Shown here in pieces: positions 24,611 to 32,402 of a stretch of DNA of 47,337 nt (the first letter of the stretch is position 1; every line of letters begins with the position of its first letter). The notes beneath the pieces were generated by a model. The model was not told the DNA's origin and made no database searches. It worked only from the letters and a program-made list of their open reading frames with translations. The position numbers and the translations under genes are program-made. Origin of the DNA: Syntrophobacteraceae bacterium (GTDB lineage Bacteria > Desulfobacterota > Syntrophobacteria > Syntrophobacterales > Syntrophobacteraceae); NCBI GenBank assembly GCA_003165235.1, contig PLSV01000231.1:28113-75449 (forward strand), read 5' to 3'.

Positions 24611-24806
24611 ATATTTCACGGGTTAAGGCTATGCTCCGATAAGTTTCAGCCTGCAACTGCCCGCCGGCGCATGGCCCTCGGCTTTTGGCGGTTTCGGGCG
24701 CCTTCATGGGACATGACGGACTGCATGCCCGAGGGAGAACGCTTTGATGACTATGCGAATTTATGAACGCTCCACTGGATTTTGATCAAGTCACAGGGAT
24801 TTTCAG
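24611..24806. other. Intergenic region before gtrA
   Basis: 196 nt with no credible ORF. GCATGGCCCTCGG near 24669-24681 and GCATGCCCGAGGG near 24723-24735 share complementary 7-bp cores (CCCTCGG and CCGAGGG) with a 48-nt gap; this is too far apart and has no T-tract for a standard terminator. Base composition drops sharply toward gtrA. Confidence 0.4.
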
Positions 24807-25172
24807 ATGATTAGCAAACAGTTTATGCGTTTCATTCTCATTGGAATTTTAAATACGGCATTTGGTTACTCGCTTTATGCTTTGCTGATTTTTCTAGGGT
24901 TGCGCTACGATTTGGCTATTTTGATTGCGACCGTTTTGGGAGTATTATTTAACTTCAAAACCACCGGCGCCCTTGTTTTTAATAATAGGCAGAATAACTT
25001 GATCCTCAGATATTTTGGAACTTATTCAATTATTTATTTACTAAATGTATTACTTGTCTGGTTAATGTTGAAGTCAAATATCAATTCCTATCTCGCACAA
25101 GCATTTGTTATGCCTGTTCTCGTGGTGTTGTCATATGCCATGCAGAGGGATTTCGTTTTTAGAGTCAGATAA
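24807..25172 (+). CDS. gtrA: GtrA-family membrane protein (polyprenyl-phosphate sugar flippase type)
   Basis: A 121-residue protein with four transmembrane helices, the standard size for GtrA. It shows the family features FIRFILIG-type opening (QFMRFILIGILNTAFGYSLYALL), NFKTTGALVF in the middle loop and a final QRDFVFR. GtrA proteins are thought to flip polyprenyl-phosphate-linked sugars made by a GtrB-type GT2 enzyme. A GtrB-like domain lies nearby, fused to an epimerase at 26878-28848. Base composition is unlike its neighbours: 25021-25080 has only 13 G/C of 60 by hand count, against well above half in the genes that follow. That suggests separate acquisition. ATG 24807 has no strong ribosome site. 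Confidence 0.88.
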   Translation: MISKQFMRFILIGILNTAFGYSLYALLIFLGLRYDLAILIATVLGVLFNFKTTGALVFNNRQNNLILRYFGTYSIIYLLNVLLVWLMLKSNINSYLAQAFVMPVLVVLSYAMQRDFVFRVR

Positions 25173-25190
25173 TTAGAATGGCAATAGAAA

Positions 25191-25979
25191 ATGCAGCGTG
25201 AAAAAATGGAGAAATTAAAAGAAGCCATCAAGAAGACTCGCAAAAGACTCATCGATATGCACTTCGATAGTGGTGTTGGACACATCGGAGGCAATTTATC
25301 AGCCTTAGACATATTGATGGTCCTTTTTCATACGGTGCTCGAGGCTGAAGATGCTTTCATCCTGTCAAAGGGGCATGCTGCGGGCGCCCTTTACGCCACA
25401 CTGTGGTCTATCGGCCGTCTGAAAGATGAGGACCTGTTGCAGTTTCACAGGGATGATACGAAATTGAGCGGACATCCTGCTCCGGATTTCTTGCCTGAGA
25501 TTCCTTTTTCCACCGGAAGTCTCGGGCATGGACTGTCGTTGGCTGCGGGGATTGCTTTGGGGAAGACTCTCCAGAAGCAACCCGGAAGAGTATTTTGCCT
25601 GTTATCGGATGGAGAACTGCAGGAAGGCTCCACGTGGGAAGCGCTGATCTTCATCGCACATCACTTGATTGGTCCTCTGACAGTGTTCATCGACGTCAAT
25701 GGGCTGCAGGCGTTCGGAACGACGCAGGAAGTATCGGGGCTCCAGTTGACTGTCGAGAAGTTCCGCGACTTCGGATTGGAGGCTGAGGAGATCGATGGGC
25801 ACGACGTAAATGCGATCTCGGCGGCATGCAGGCGTTCCAACTCCGGCGCCAGGATCTATCTGGCGCACACCTGCAAGGGATGCGGCGTCTCCTTTATGGA
25901 AAACCAAATGGCGTGGCATTACCTGCCGATGACAGAAGAACAGTACAGGCAGGCTTTGAAGGAGTTGGAGTCGATATGA
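25191..25979 (+). CDS. Transketolase-like N-terminal subunit (ThDP-binding)
   Basis: A 262-residue protein, the first half of a split transketolase. Visible signatures are SGVGHIGGNLSALDILMVL, SKGHAAGALYATL, the GSLGHGLSLAAGIALG loop, and the thiamin-diphosphate/Mg motif beginning SDGELQEGSTWEAL and ending in FIDVNG about 25 residues later. The His residues of the first two motifs contact the cofactor or the sugar. It overlaps the C-terminal subunit gene by 4 nt (ATGA), as usual for such pairs, and the two together would transfer two-carbon ketol units. Central-metabolism transketolases are normally single chains of about 660 residues. A split copy inside a glycan locus more likely makes a special sugar, such as a branched or chain-extended one, but this is inference. 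Two ATGs, 25191 and 25206, are possible starts. Confidence 0.88.
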   Translation: MQREKMEKLKEAIKKTRKRLIDMHFDSGVGHIGGNLSALDILMVLFHTVLEAEDAFILSKGHAAGALYATLWSIGRLKDEDLLQFHRDDTKLSGHPAPDFLPEIPFSTGSLGHGLSLAAGIALGKTLQKQPGRVFCLLSDGELQEGSTWEALIFIAHHLIGPLTVFIDVNGLQAFGTTQEVSGLQLTVEKFRDFGLEAEEIDGHDVNAISAACRRSNSGARIYLAHTCKGCGVSFMENQMAWHYLPMTEEQYRQALKELESI

Positions 25980-26881
25980 GAAATATATTATGTCGAACCC
26001 TCGTTGACTCCGCCTCAGATCCCAAATTGGTGTTTTTGACCGGAGATCTTGGATTTCAGGCCCTGGAGCCCTTGCGGGATGCTCTGGGAGAGCGCTTTAT
26101 CAATGCGGGCGTAGCCGAACAAAACATGGTTTCCGTTGCAGCCGGCCTGGCCAGAACAGGTCTGAGGCCCTGGGTGTACAGTATCGCCCCTTTTGTCTAT
26201 GCGCGCCCCTACGAGCAGATTCGCAACGATATCTGCATGCACCGCCTGCCGGTGATACTGGTCGGAAATGGAGGCGGATATGCATACGGAGCGATGGGAG
26301 TGACGCATCACGCGCTGGAAGATTATGGAGCGCTTCTTTGCCTGCAAAATATGAAGGTGTGCGTGCCTGCATTCGCTATGGACGTGCCGGTCATTATCGG
26401 GCAACTCATGCGGCAGTCTGGCCCTGGGTACCTGCGCCTCGGAGTCTGCGAACTTCCTCGGGACATGGAATTGCCCGAATATGCAGCGTGGCGCCGCCTG
26501 CTCGGAGGAAAAGGCCCGACAATGGTTGTTGCAGGGCCGCTGGCCGGCGCCATCTTAGGCGCCGCCGCCGCCTTGCCCCGGGAACAGCAGCCGGACTTAT
26601 GGGTGGTGACCGAACTGCCGCTTAGCCCTGAGTCGATCCCGGAAGACCTTCTTGGCAGCCTGCGTTCATCACAGCGGCTGATCGTCGTGGAAGAACATGT
26701 TTCAAGCGGCGGTGTCGGTCAAATGTTGTCCTGTTGCCTGGCGCTTATGGGCAGGATGCCCCCGGTTTTTACGCATCGCTGTGCTCTCGGATATGTTTCG
26801 GCTCGCTATGGCTCTCAGAAATTCCATCGGAAGGAATGCGGTCTGGATCCGGATAGCATTTTGAAGGAATTATGTCAATGA
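25976..26881 (+). CDS. Transketolase-like C-terminal subunit
   Basis: A 301-residue partner of the preceding gene, started at ATG 25976 because it overlaps the upstream stop as ATGA. An in-frame extension upstream would run through the N-subunit gene and adds no family sequence. It carries the pyrimidine-binding domain with RFINAGVAEQNMVSVAAGLA, where the Glu of AEQNM activates ThDP, and VGNGGGYAYGAMGVTHHALED, the conserved region facing the active site. The transketolase C-terminal domain follows (TMVVAGPLAGAILGAAAAL through LIVVEEHVSSGGVGQML). Together with the N-subunit it makes an alpha2beta2-type ThDP enzyme. It overlaps the next gene's ATG, again pointing to a tightly coupled operon of sugar-modifying enzymes. 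Confidence 0.88.
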   Translation: MRNILCRTLVDSASDPKLVFLTGDLGFQALEPLRDALGERFINAGVAEQNMVSVAAGLARTGLRPWVYSIAPFVYARPYEQIRNDICMHRLPVILVGNGGGYAYGAMGVTHHALEDYGALLCLQNMKVCVPAFAMDVPVIIGQLMRQSGPGYLRLGVCELPRDMELPEYAAWRRLLGGKGPTMVVAGPLAGAILGAAAALPREQQPDLWVVTELPLSPESIPEDLLGSLRSSQRLIVVEEHVSSGGVGQMLSCCLALMGRMPPVFTHRCALGYVSARYGSQKFHRKECGLDPDSILKELCQ

Positions 26882-28848
26882 GCAGGGACCTGGAACAAGC
26901 AATAGCCCGTTTGCAGGGCCCCATACTGATCTTGGGGGCAAGCGGATTCATCGGTTCAAACCTGTTGCGGATGATACTGGAACATCGATCGGATGTGGTC
27001 GGCACCTCGACTTATCCGGCAGCGTGGCGCCTTGAGAAGCTTCCCGAGGATAATTTGCGGGCGGTGGACCTCCTGGTCGAATCCAATCTGGACAATCTCC
27101 TCGAAGACGTCAAACCGCGCACTATTTTCAACTGTGTCGGATATGGCGCCTATTCGTTTCAGCAGGAGAGCGAACTCATATATGAGACCAATTTCAACCT
27201 GACGGCAAAACTGCTCCAAAAGTTGGCCCTTCGGAAGATTGCGTGCTACGTTCATGCCGGAAGTTCTTCCGAATATGGAGACCGTGCTTCGGGACCCCTG
27301 GAAGATGATTCGCCCGCGCCAAACAGTGATTATGCCGTTTCGAAGCTTGCCTGCGCAAATTTGCTTTACTACTACGGCCGGAAGAAAAAACTGCCCTGCG
27401 CTAATCTCCGTTTGTACTCGGTATACGGACCCATGGAGGATTCGTCGCGTTTAATACCCACCGTCGTGCGCTGTGGATCGCAGGGACATTACCCTGAATT
27501 CGTCAATCCGGCCATATCGCGTGATTTTATCTACGTCGATGAAGCCTGCGAAGCTTTCATTAAGGCCGCGCTCTATCTTCGCGAAGACAACTATGGTGAT
27601 TCTTTCAACATCGGCAGCGGTAAAAAGACGACAATTCACGATGTGGCCGAGATCGCCAGGGAGTTGTTCGCAATAGGAGAGGCGCCTTCCTTTTCGATGC
27701 CCGCCCGGCATTGGGACACGAGCTTCGATTGGTTTGCCGATTCGCGCAAAGCCAGGGAACTGCTCGACTGGGAATCGAACATCGATTTCAGGGAGGGACT
27801 GATACGGACTATTGAGTGGTATCGCAACTTCCCGGAAAAAGAGAAATATCAGCGTCTCTCGAAACAATACGGACTGGATGTCAAGTACAGCGTTAGCGCA
27901 GTGGTTGCGTGCTATAAGGACGCCCAGGCAATCCCAATAATGTACGAACGGCTCAAGAGCACATTTGAAAAGCTTCGCATCGAACATGAAATAATCTTCG
28001 TAAATGATAACAGCCCGGATGAGAGCGAGGAGGCCATCCGTGAGTTGACGCGAAAGGACAGGCGGGTGATCGGAGTGTCCCACTCACGCAATTTCGGGTC
28101 CCAGTCAGCTTTCCGAAGTGGAATGGAGATAAGTTCAAAAAATGCGTGCGTGCTTCTGGACGGTGATCTTCAGGACCCGCCGGAGCTTATTGAGTCTTTC
28201 GTGCTCAAATGGCGCGAAGGCTACGATGTGGTGTATGGAAGGCGTGTGAAGCGTGAAGCGCCTCTGCTTATGCAGGTTGCCTATAAGCTTTTTTATCGCG
28301 TTTTCGACAAATTCTCGTATCTGTCCATTCCCCGGGACGCGGGCGATTTTTCGCTTTTGGACAAACAGGTTATTCTTTGCATGCTGCAATTCCCGGAACG
28401 CGACCTGTTTCTGCGGGGTGTTCGCGCTTTCGTCGGCTTCAAGCAGACCGGCGTAGATTACATACGTCCTGAACGTATGTTTGGACGCTCGACTAATAGT
28501 CTCGTAAAGAACCTCGCGTGGGCCAAAAAAGGGATACTCTCTTTTAGCACCACTCTTTTGTCAATGCTGAGCTTTCTTGGAGGCTGCCTGTTTCTGGCGA
28601 CGCTGCTCCTGGTCCTTTTACAGGTAATATCGAGGATCGTGGCGCCCAGTCTGTCCCCGAAAGGCGTCACAATTTTGCTGATCAGCATATTGTTTTTTGG
28701 GTCAATCAATCTCCTTGCGATAGGCATAATCGGAGAATACATCGCCAAGATTTTTGAGGAAGTGAAGCGAAGGCCTCATTTTATTCGGCGAAACATAATC
28801 AAAGGCGGTCAAGTTCGCGCCTCTGTAAATAAGCGGATGGGCGATTGA
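26878..28848 (+). CDS. NAD-dependent epimerase/dehydratase fused to GtrB-like GT2 glycosyltransferase
   Basis: A 656-residue fusion. I chose ATG 26878 (ATGA overlap, 9 nt after GAAGGA) over ATG 26872, which is only 3 nt from that site. Residues 1-320 are an extended short-chain dehydrogenase: the Rossmann glycine motif GASGFIGSNLL near 21, YGDRASGPLEDDSP, and Y152-x3-K156 in YAVSK. Residues about 335-656 form a GT2 enzyme of the dolichyl-phosphate-mannose/GtrB group: VSAVVACYKDAQAIP, FVNDNSPDESEE, LLDGDLQDPPELI near 426, and a tail with two transmembrane helices ending GIIGEYIAKIFEEVKRRPHFI. The fusion would make a nucleotide sugar and load it onto polyprenyl phosphate, the substrate flipped by GtrA. 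Fusions of this pair are unusual; a sequencing join is unlikely because the frame is intact and unbroken. Confidence 0.85.
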   Translation: MSRDLEQAIARLQGPILILGASGFIGSNLLRMILEHRSDVVGTSTYPAAWRLEKLPEDNLRAVDLLVESNLDNLLEDVKPRTIFNCVGYGAYSFQQESELIYETNFNLTAKLLQKLALRKIACYVHAGSSSEYGDRASGPLEDDSPAPNSDYAVSKLACANLLYYYGRKKKLPCANLRLYSVYGPMEDSSRLIPTVVRCGSQGHYPEFVNPAISRDFIYVDEACEAFIKAALYLREDNYGDSFNIGSGKKTTIHDVAEIARELFAIGEAPSFSMPARHWDTSFDWFADSRKARELLDWESNIDFREGLIRTIEWYRNFPEKEKYQRLSKQYGLDVKYSVSAVVACYKDAQAIPIMYERLKSTFEKLRIEHEIIFVNDNSPDESEEAIRELTRKDRRVIGVSHSRNFGSQSAFRSGMEISSKNACVLLDGDLQDPPELIESFVLKWREGYDVVYGRRVKREAPLLMQVAYKLFYRVFDKFSYLSIPRDAGDFSLLDKQVILCMLQFPERDLFLRGVRAFVGFKQTGVDYIRPERMFGRSTNSLVKNLAWAKKGILSFSTTLLSMLSFLGGCLFLATLLLVLLQVISRIVAPSLSPKGVTILLISILFFGSINLLAIGIIGEYIAKIFEEVKRRPHFIRRNIIKGGQVRASVNKRMGD

Positions 28849-28858
28849 CCGAACCAAG

Positions 28859-29782
28859 ATGAAAATAGAAATGGTTACCCGTTTGTGCCCGGTGTGCTGC
28901 TCTGCGGATCAGTCACATATTTTCGCTGAGGCTGACTTTGATCCCGCAGCATGGGACGAGTATGCTTTTGCCTCGCGTAAGACGCCGGAATACATGCACT
29001 ACCGCCTAATCTCCTGCCCTCGTTGTGATCTGCTGTATGCTTCCCCATTGCCTGGTTTGGAAATGCTCGCTCAGGCTTATATGGATGCGGCATACGATGC
29101 CGGCGTGGAATCAGAGTATGCGAGCAAAACCTATGCAGGGTTCCTGCCGGCCATAATGCGCCGGCTTCCCGATCTTGGCGGCGCGCTTGATATCGGAACC
29201 GGCGATGGCGCATTCCTCGCTCAGTTGCTCGCTCGAGGTTTTGAGTGCGTTGTGGGGGTGGAGCCTTCGAAAGCGGCTATGTCCGCCGCCATTGGTTCCG
29301 TGAAACCCTTCATTCGCCATGGCCTGTTCCGGGTGGAGGACTTCCGGGAGGAAAGCTTTAGCCTGGTCACCTGTTTCCAAACCGTGGAGCACCTTTATGA
29401 CCCGCTCAAGCTTTGCCGTGATGTATTCGCACTCTTAAAACCCGGTGGCGCGCTATTTTTGATATGCCATAACAGGCGTTCGTGCTCGGCCCTTTTCCTC
29501 GGGTTGAAGTCCCCCATCTTCGACACCGAGCATCTGCAACTGTTCTCGCACAGCAGCGCCTTCTTCCTCCTCGATAAGGCCGGTTTTAAAAACATAGGGA
29601 TCATGCCGGTGCTGAATAAATACCCGTTGCACTACTGGCTCAAGCTCTCGCCATTGCCCCTAAAACTCAAGCAAGAAGCCCTGGCGCGCCTGCGCAGGCG
29701 CCATTTTGGGAATCTGTCCATATCGCTGCCTGCCGGGAACATGGCGGTTGTCGGATACAAATCAAGGAGCTGTTCTATCTGA
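28859..29782 (+). CDS. Class I SAM-dependent methyltransferase with N-terminal zinc-type cysteines
   Basis: A 307-residue protein 10 nt after the fusion gene. The N-terminus has LCPVCCSAD and later ISCPRCDLLYASPLP, a four-cysteine module like that of sugar C- and O-methyltransferases from deoxysugar pathways. The SAM domain shows motif I ALDIGTGDGAFLAQLL near 108, the strand-2 acidic residue in VVGVEPSKAA, and LVTCFQTVEHLYDPLKLC near 170-187. It is related in architecture to the methyltransferase at 3852-4694 but is not a close copy. It probably methylates a sugar made by the transketolase/epimerase genes; the exact substrate is unknown. The true start of the next gene lies 31 nt after its stop. 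Confidence 0.85.
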   Translation: MKIEMVTRLCPVCCSADQSHIFAEADFDPAAWDEYAFASRKTPEYMHYRLISCPRCDLLYASPLPGLEMLAQAYMDAAYDAGVESEYASKTYAGFLPAIMRRLPDLGGALDIGTGDGAFLAQLLARGFECVVGVEPSKAAMSAAIGSVKPFIRHGLFRVEDFREESFSLVTCFQTVEHLYDPLKLCRDVFALLKPGGALFLICHNRRSCSALFLGLKSPIFDTEHLQLFSHSSAFFLLDKAGFKNIGIMPVLNKYPLHYWLKLSPLPLKLKQEALARLRRRHFGNLSISLPAGNMAVVGYKSRSCSI

Positions 29783-29813
29783 ACCCAACACGGCAACATG
29801 GATTAACCCGATT

Positions 29814-31268
29814 ATGCTGTTTAGTTCCCTGCATTTCCTCTTTTTCTTTATCATTGTAACCTCATTGTATTTTTCGCTCCCGCATAAGTGGCGTTGGCTG
29901 TTGTTGTTGCTCGGCAGTTGTTACTTTTACATGGCCTTTGTTCCCATCTATATCGTGATCCTCGGCTTTACCATCATAGTGGATTATTTCGCCGGCATCC
30001 TGATTGAGAAAAGCACGGGCCAGGCTCGACGGTTATTCCTTATCTGTAGCCTGATCGCCAATATTGGCGTACTGGCGGTCTTCAAATATTACAATTTCAT
30101 AAACACGAATCTGGGATTTCTTTTACGAGGGTTCGGCCAGAACGATCCATTGCCTTACCTGTCAATCCTGCTGCCAATCGGTCTGTCTTTTCATACTTTT
30201 AAAGCGATGAGCTATACCATAGAGGTTTTCCGGGGGAATCAGAAGGCGGAACATCATTTTGGTATTTACGCCCTTTACGAAATGTTCTATCCCCTGCTGG
30301 TCGCCGGCCCGATTGAGCGTCCTCAGCACCTGCTGCATCAGTTCCGCGAGCGACATTATCTTGATTATGACCGCGTGGTTGACGGCTTGAAATTGATGGC
30401 CTGGGGATTGTTTCAAAAAGTGGTGATCGCAGACCGGTTAGCGGTTGTCGTAGACCATGTATACGATAATCCCCAAATGGGCAATGGCCTGTCTTTCGCC
30501 ATTGCCACTCTGTTTTTCGGATTCCAGATACTCTGCGATTTTTCAGGCTATTCCGACATGGCCATCGGCGCTGCCCGCGTGATGGGTTTCAGCCTGATGG
30601 AAAACTTCAACCGCCCATACCTGGCCCGCTCTATCCCGGATTTCTGGCGCCGCTGGCATATCTCGCTTTCAACCTGGTTCAGGGATTACCTCTACATCCC
30701 TCTGGGAGGGAGCCGAGTAACTATCCCCCGCTTGTATATGAACCTGTTTGTAGTGTTCCTGGTCAGCGGGCTCTGGCACGGCAGCAACTGGACGTTTGTC
30801 GTCTGGGGGGCGCTGCATGGGTTCTATTACGTTTTTGCCGTGATGACGAAGGAGTTGCGCAGGCGTATTCGGGAAAAACTGAGAGTTCCCGAGTTTCCCC
30901 TGCTCCAGACTCTGACAACCTTCACGCTGGTCAGCGTGGCGTGGGTGTTCTTTCGGGCCGGCAGCCTGAATGTGGCGCTCCACATGATTAAGCGTATGAT
31001 TACCGATATCCCCATGATATCGAGCTTGACTCTGCAACGGTTATCAGCCCAGTTAAATCTGGGCGTGTCCGAGCAGGAACTCATGATGTGTTTTCTGGTA
31101 ATCCTGATCCTTAATACAGTTCATATTATGCAGAACCGGGTCAATTTGGCTCTGTTCGTAAAACAGCGTTCGCCTTTGCTGCGATGGGCGATTTATTACG
31201 GCGCCGTCTTCTCCATCATTCTGCTGGGTGTGTTCGAAAACCGGCAATTTATCTATTTCCAATTCTAA
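29814..31268 (+). CDS. MBOAT-family membrane O-acyltransferase (AlgI/PatA-like)
   Basis: A 484-residue protein from ATG 29814 (MLFSSLHFLFFF, the normal opening of AlgI-like MBOATs). A longer in-frame reading from 29706 would overlap the methyltransferase by 77 nt and adds atypical residues. About eleven membrane helices are present. Family hallmarks are LPIGLSFHTFKAMSY, AGPIERPQHLL, CDFSGYSDMAIGAARVMG, RSIPDFWRRWHISLSTWFRDYL with His282, and the catalytic-type SGLWHGSNWTFVVWG with His322. These proteins move acetyl or other acyl groups from a cytoplasmic donor across the membrane for polysaccharide O-acylation. The next gene encodes an SGNH-type periplasmic partner, so the pair looks like PatA/PatB or AlgI/AlgJ systems. 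The substrate is presumably the glycan made by this module. Confidence 0.92.
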   Translation: MLFSSLHFLFFFIIVTSLYFSLPHKWRWLLLLLGSCYFYMAFVPIYIVILGFTIIVDYFAGILIEKSTGQARRLFLICSLIANIGVLAVFKYYNFINTNLGFLLRGFGQNDPLPYLSILLPIGLSFHTFKAMSYTIEVFRGNQKAEHHFGIYALYEMFYPLLVAGPIERPQHLLHQFRERHYLDYDRVVDGLKLMAWGLFQKVVIADRLAVVVDHVYDNPQMGNGLSFAIATLFFGFQILCDFSGYSDMAIGAARVMGFSLMENFNRPYLARSIPDFWRRWHISLSTWFRDYLYIPLGGSRVTIPRLYMNLFVVFLVSGLWHGSNWTFVVWGALHGFYYVFAVMTKELRRRIREKLRVPEFPLLQTLTTFTLVSVAWVFFRAGSLNVALHMIKRMITDIPMISSLTLQRLSAQLNLGVSEQELMMCFLVILILNTVHIMQNRVNLALFVKQRSPLLRWAIYYGAVFSIILLGVFENRQFIYFQF

Positions 31269-31270
31269 TT

Positions 31271-32332
31271 ATGAAAAACCAGGGAACAATTAAGGTACTC
31301 CTTAAACTGAGTCTACTCTCATTGCCGATTCTGCTGCTGACGGCGTACTATGTTATTGACGACCCATTTAAAGTCATAAAATCTTACGATACCTACTATC
31401 GTGCAGGCTGCCCTAACTACGTGGGGCTCAACCGGGATTATGTCTCCACTGAAACTTTCCTCCGGCATCACGATGAAATGAAGTGGGATTCCTTTATTTT
31501 TGGTAATTCACGTTCGATCTTCGACGAGGTGAATGATTGGGCGGCGTATATTGACTCTGACCGGACTTTCCATTTTGACGCCTCCGGAGAGTCCATCTAT
31601 GGGATCATGTGCAAACTACGGCTTATGGAGCGGCGCGGAACCCCGGTCCGAAACGCTTTGATCGTCATGGACGTGGCGACGCTCAGGGAGGTGAACAATT
31701 CCAGGGGACATCTTTTTCTCAAACATCCCCTGCTCTCCGGACAGAGCTGGATCACCTTTGAACTGGAGTATCTTAAAACCTTCTTTTCCAGTAGATTCCT
31801 GGTGGTCTACCTGGACTTTAAACTTTCCCATAAAATCAAGCCCTATATGATCGCTGATGATATCATGGATAACCGCCATCTCGATTATTATCTTCAACAT
31901 AACGAGATTCATTACGCAGAATATGAAGAACTTATCCATAGCAATCCCGACGCCTATTACCAACATCGTGAGGCCGTCTTCTCTGTCCGTCCCGCAACTT
32001 TGGTCGTCACCCCATCAATAATCCATGAGCCTCAAAAGGCATTGCTGAGGGAAATATCCCGGATGCTGAACAGCCAAAAAACAAATCTCAGGATTGTGAT
32101 TAGCCCGCTCTATGATCAAAAGAAATTCAATCCGGCCGATTTGGCGTATCTGCAAGACCTTTTCGGTGAAGATCGAGTCTACGACTTCTCCGGCATTAAC
32201 GACATCACCAACGATAAGTTCAACTATTACGAACCCTCCCATTACCGTCCACATATCGCCAGGAAGATCATGGCCTTGATCTATGGGACCCGGGGATTAA
32301 TTCCTAAACGCCCAAATCCACAAGTTCCGTAA
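31271..32332 (+). CDS. SGNH/DltD-like periplasmic protein, partner of MBOAT
   Basis: A 353-residue protein from ATG 31271, two nucleotides after the MBOAT stop; longer readings overlap the upstream gene. One N-terminal membrane anchor (residues 8-28, KVLLKLSLLSLPILLLTAYYV) leads to an extracytoplasmic domain. FIFGNSRSIFDE has the nucleophile-type Ser80 in GNSRS, and NYYEPSHYRPHIA near the end carries the acid/His pair (E321, H324) in the position of the SGNH Asp-x-x-His block. This is the arrangement of DltD/AlgX/WssI-type proteins, which complete acyl transfer to the polysaccharide after the MBOAT delivers the acyl group. Glu in place of Asp is a variation. It ends the second glycan module; the minus-strand hydrolase converges on it with 26 nt between. 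Confidence 0.8.
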   Translation: MKNQGTIKVLLKLSLLSLPILLLTAYYVIDDPFKVIKSYDTYYRAGCPNYVGLNRDYVSTETFLRHHDEMKWDSFIFGNSRSIFDEVNDWAAYIDSDRTFHFDASGESIYGIMCKLRLMERRGTPVRNALIVMDVATLREVNNSRGHLFLKHPLLSGQSWITFELEYLKTFFSSRFLVVYLDFKLSHKIKPYMIADDIMDNRHLDYYLQHNEIHYAEYEELIHSNPDAYYQHREAVFSVRPATLVVTPSIIHEPQKALLREISRMLNSQKTNLRIVISPLYDQKKFNPADLAYLQDLFGEDRVYDFSGINDITNDKFNYYEPSHYRPHIARKIMALIYGTRGLIPKRPNPQVP

Positions 32333-32346
32333 TCCATAGCTATCTT

Positions 32347-32402
32347 TGTAAATCCTGTCTAAGCTTTATCTCGACGCTCCGCGAGGGGGCTCTGCGGTGA
32401 AC
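32347..32402 (-). repeat. Half copy of the TTCACCGCAGAG dispersed element
   Basis: AAATCCTGTCTAAGCTTT through CTCTGCGGTGAA matches the right half of the complete copy at 41638-41792. It overlaps the 3' end of the M20 hydrolase gene, giving its last 13 or so residues (SPQSPLAERRDKA) and its stop codon. Confidence 0.75.

Noticed and set aside
25826-25975. Upstream extension of the transketolase C-subunit reading frame
   Set aside because: Lies within the N-subunit gene in another frame; the ATGA overlap at 25976 gives the natural start.
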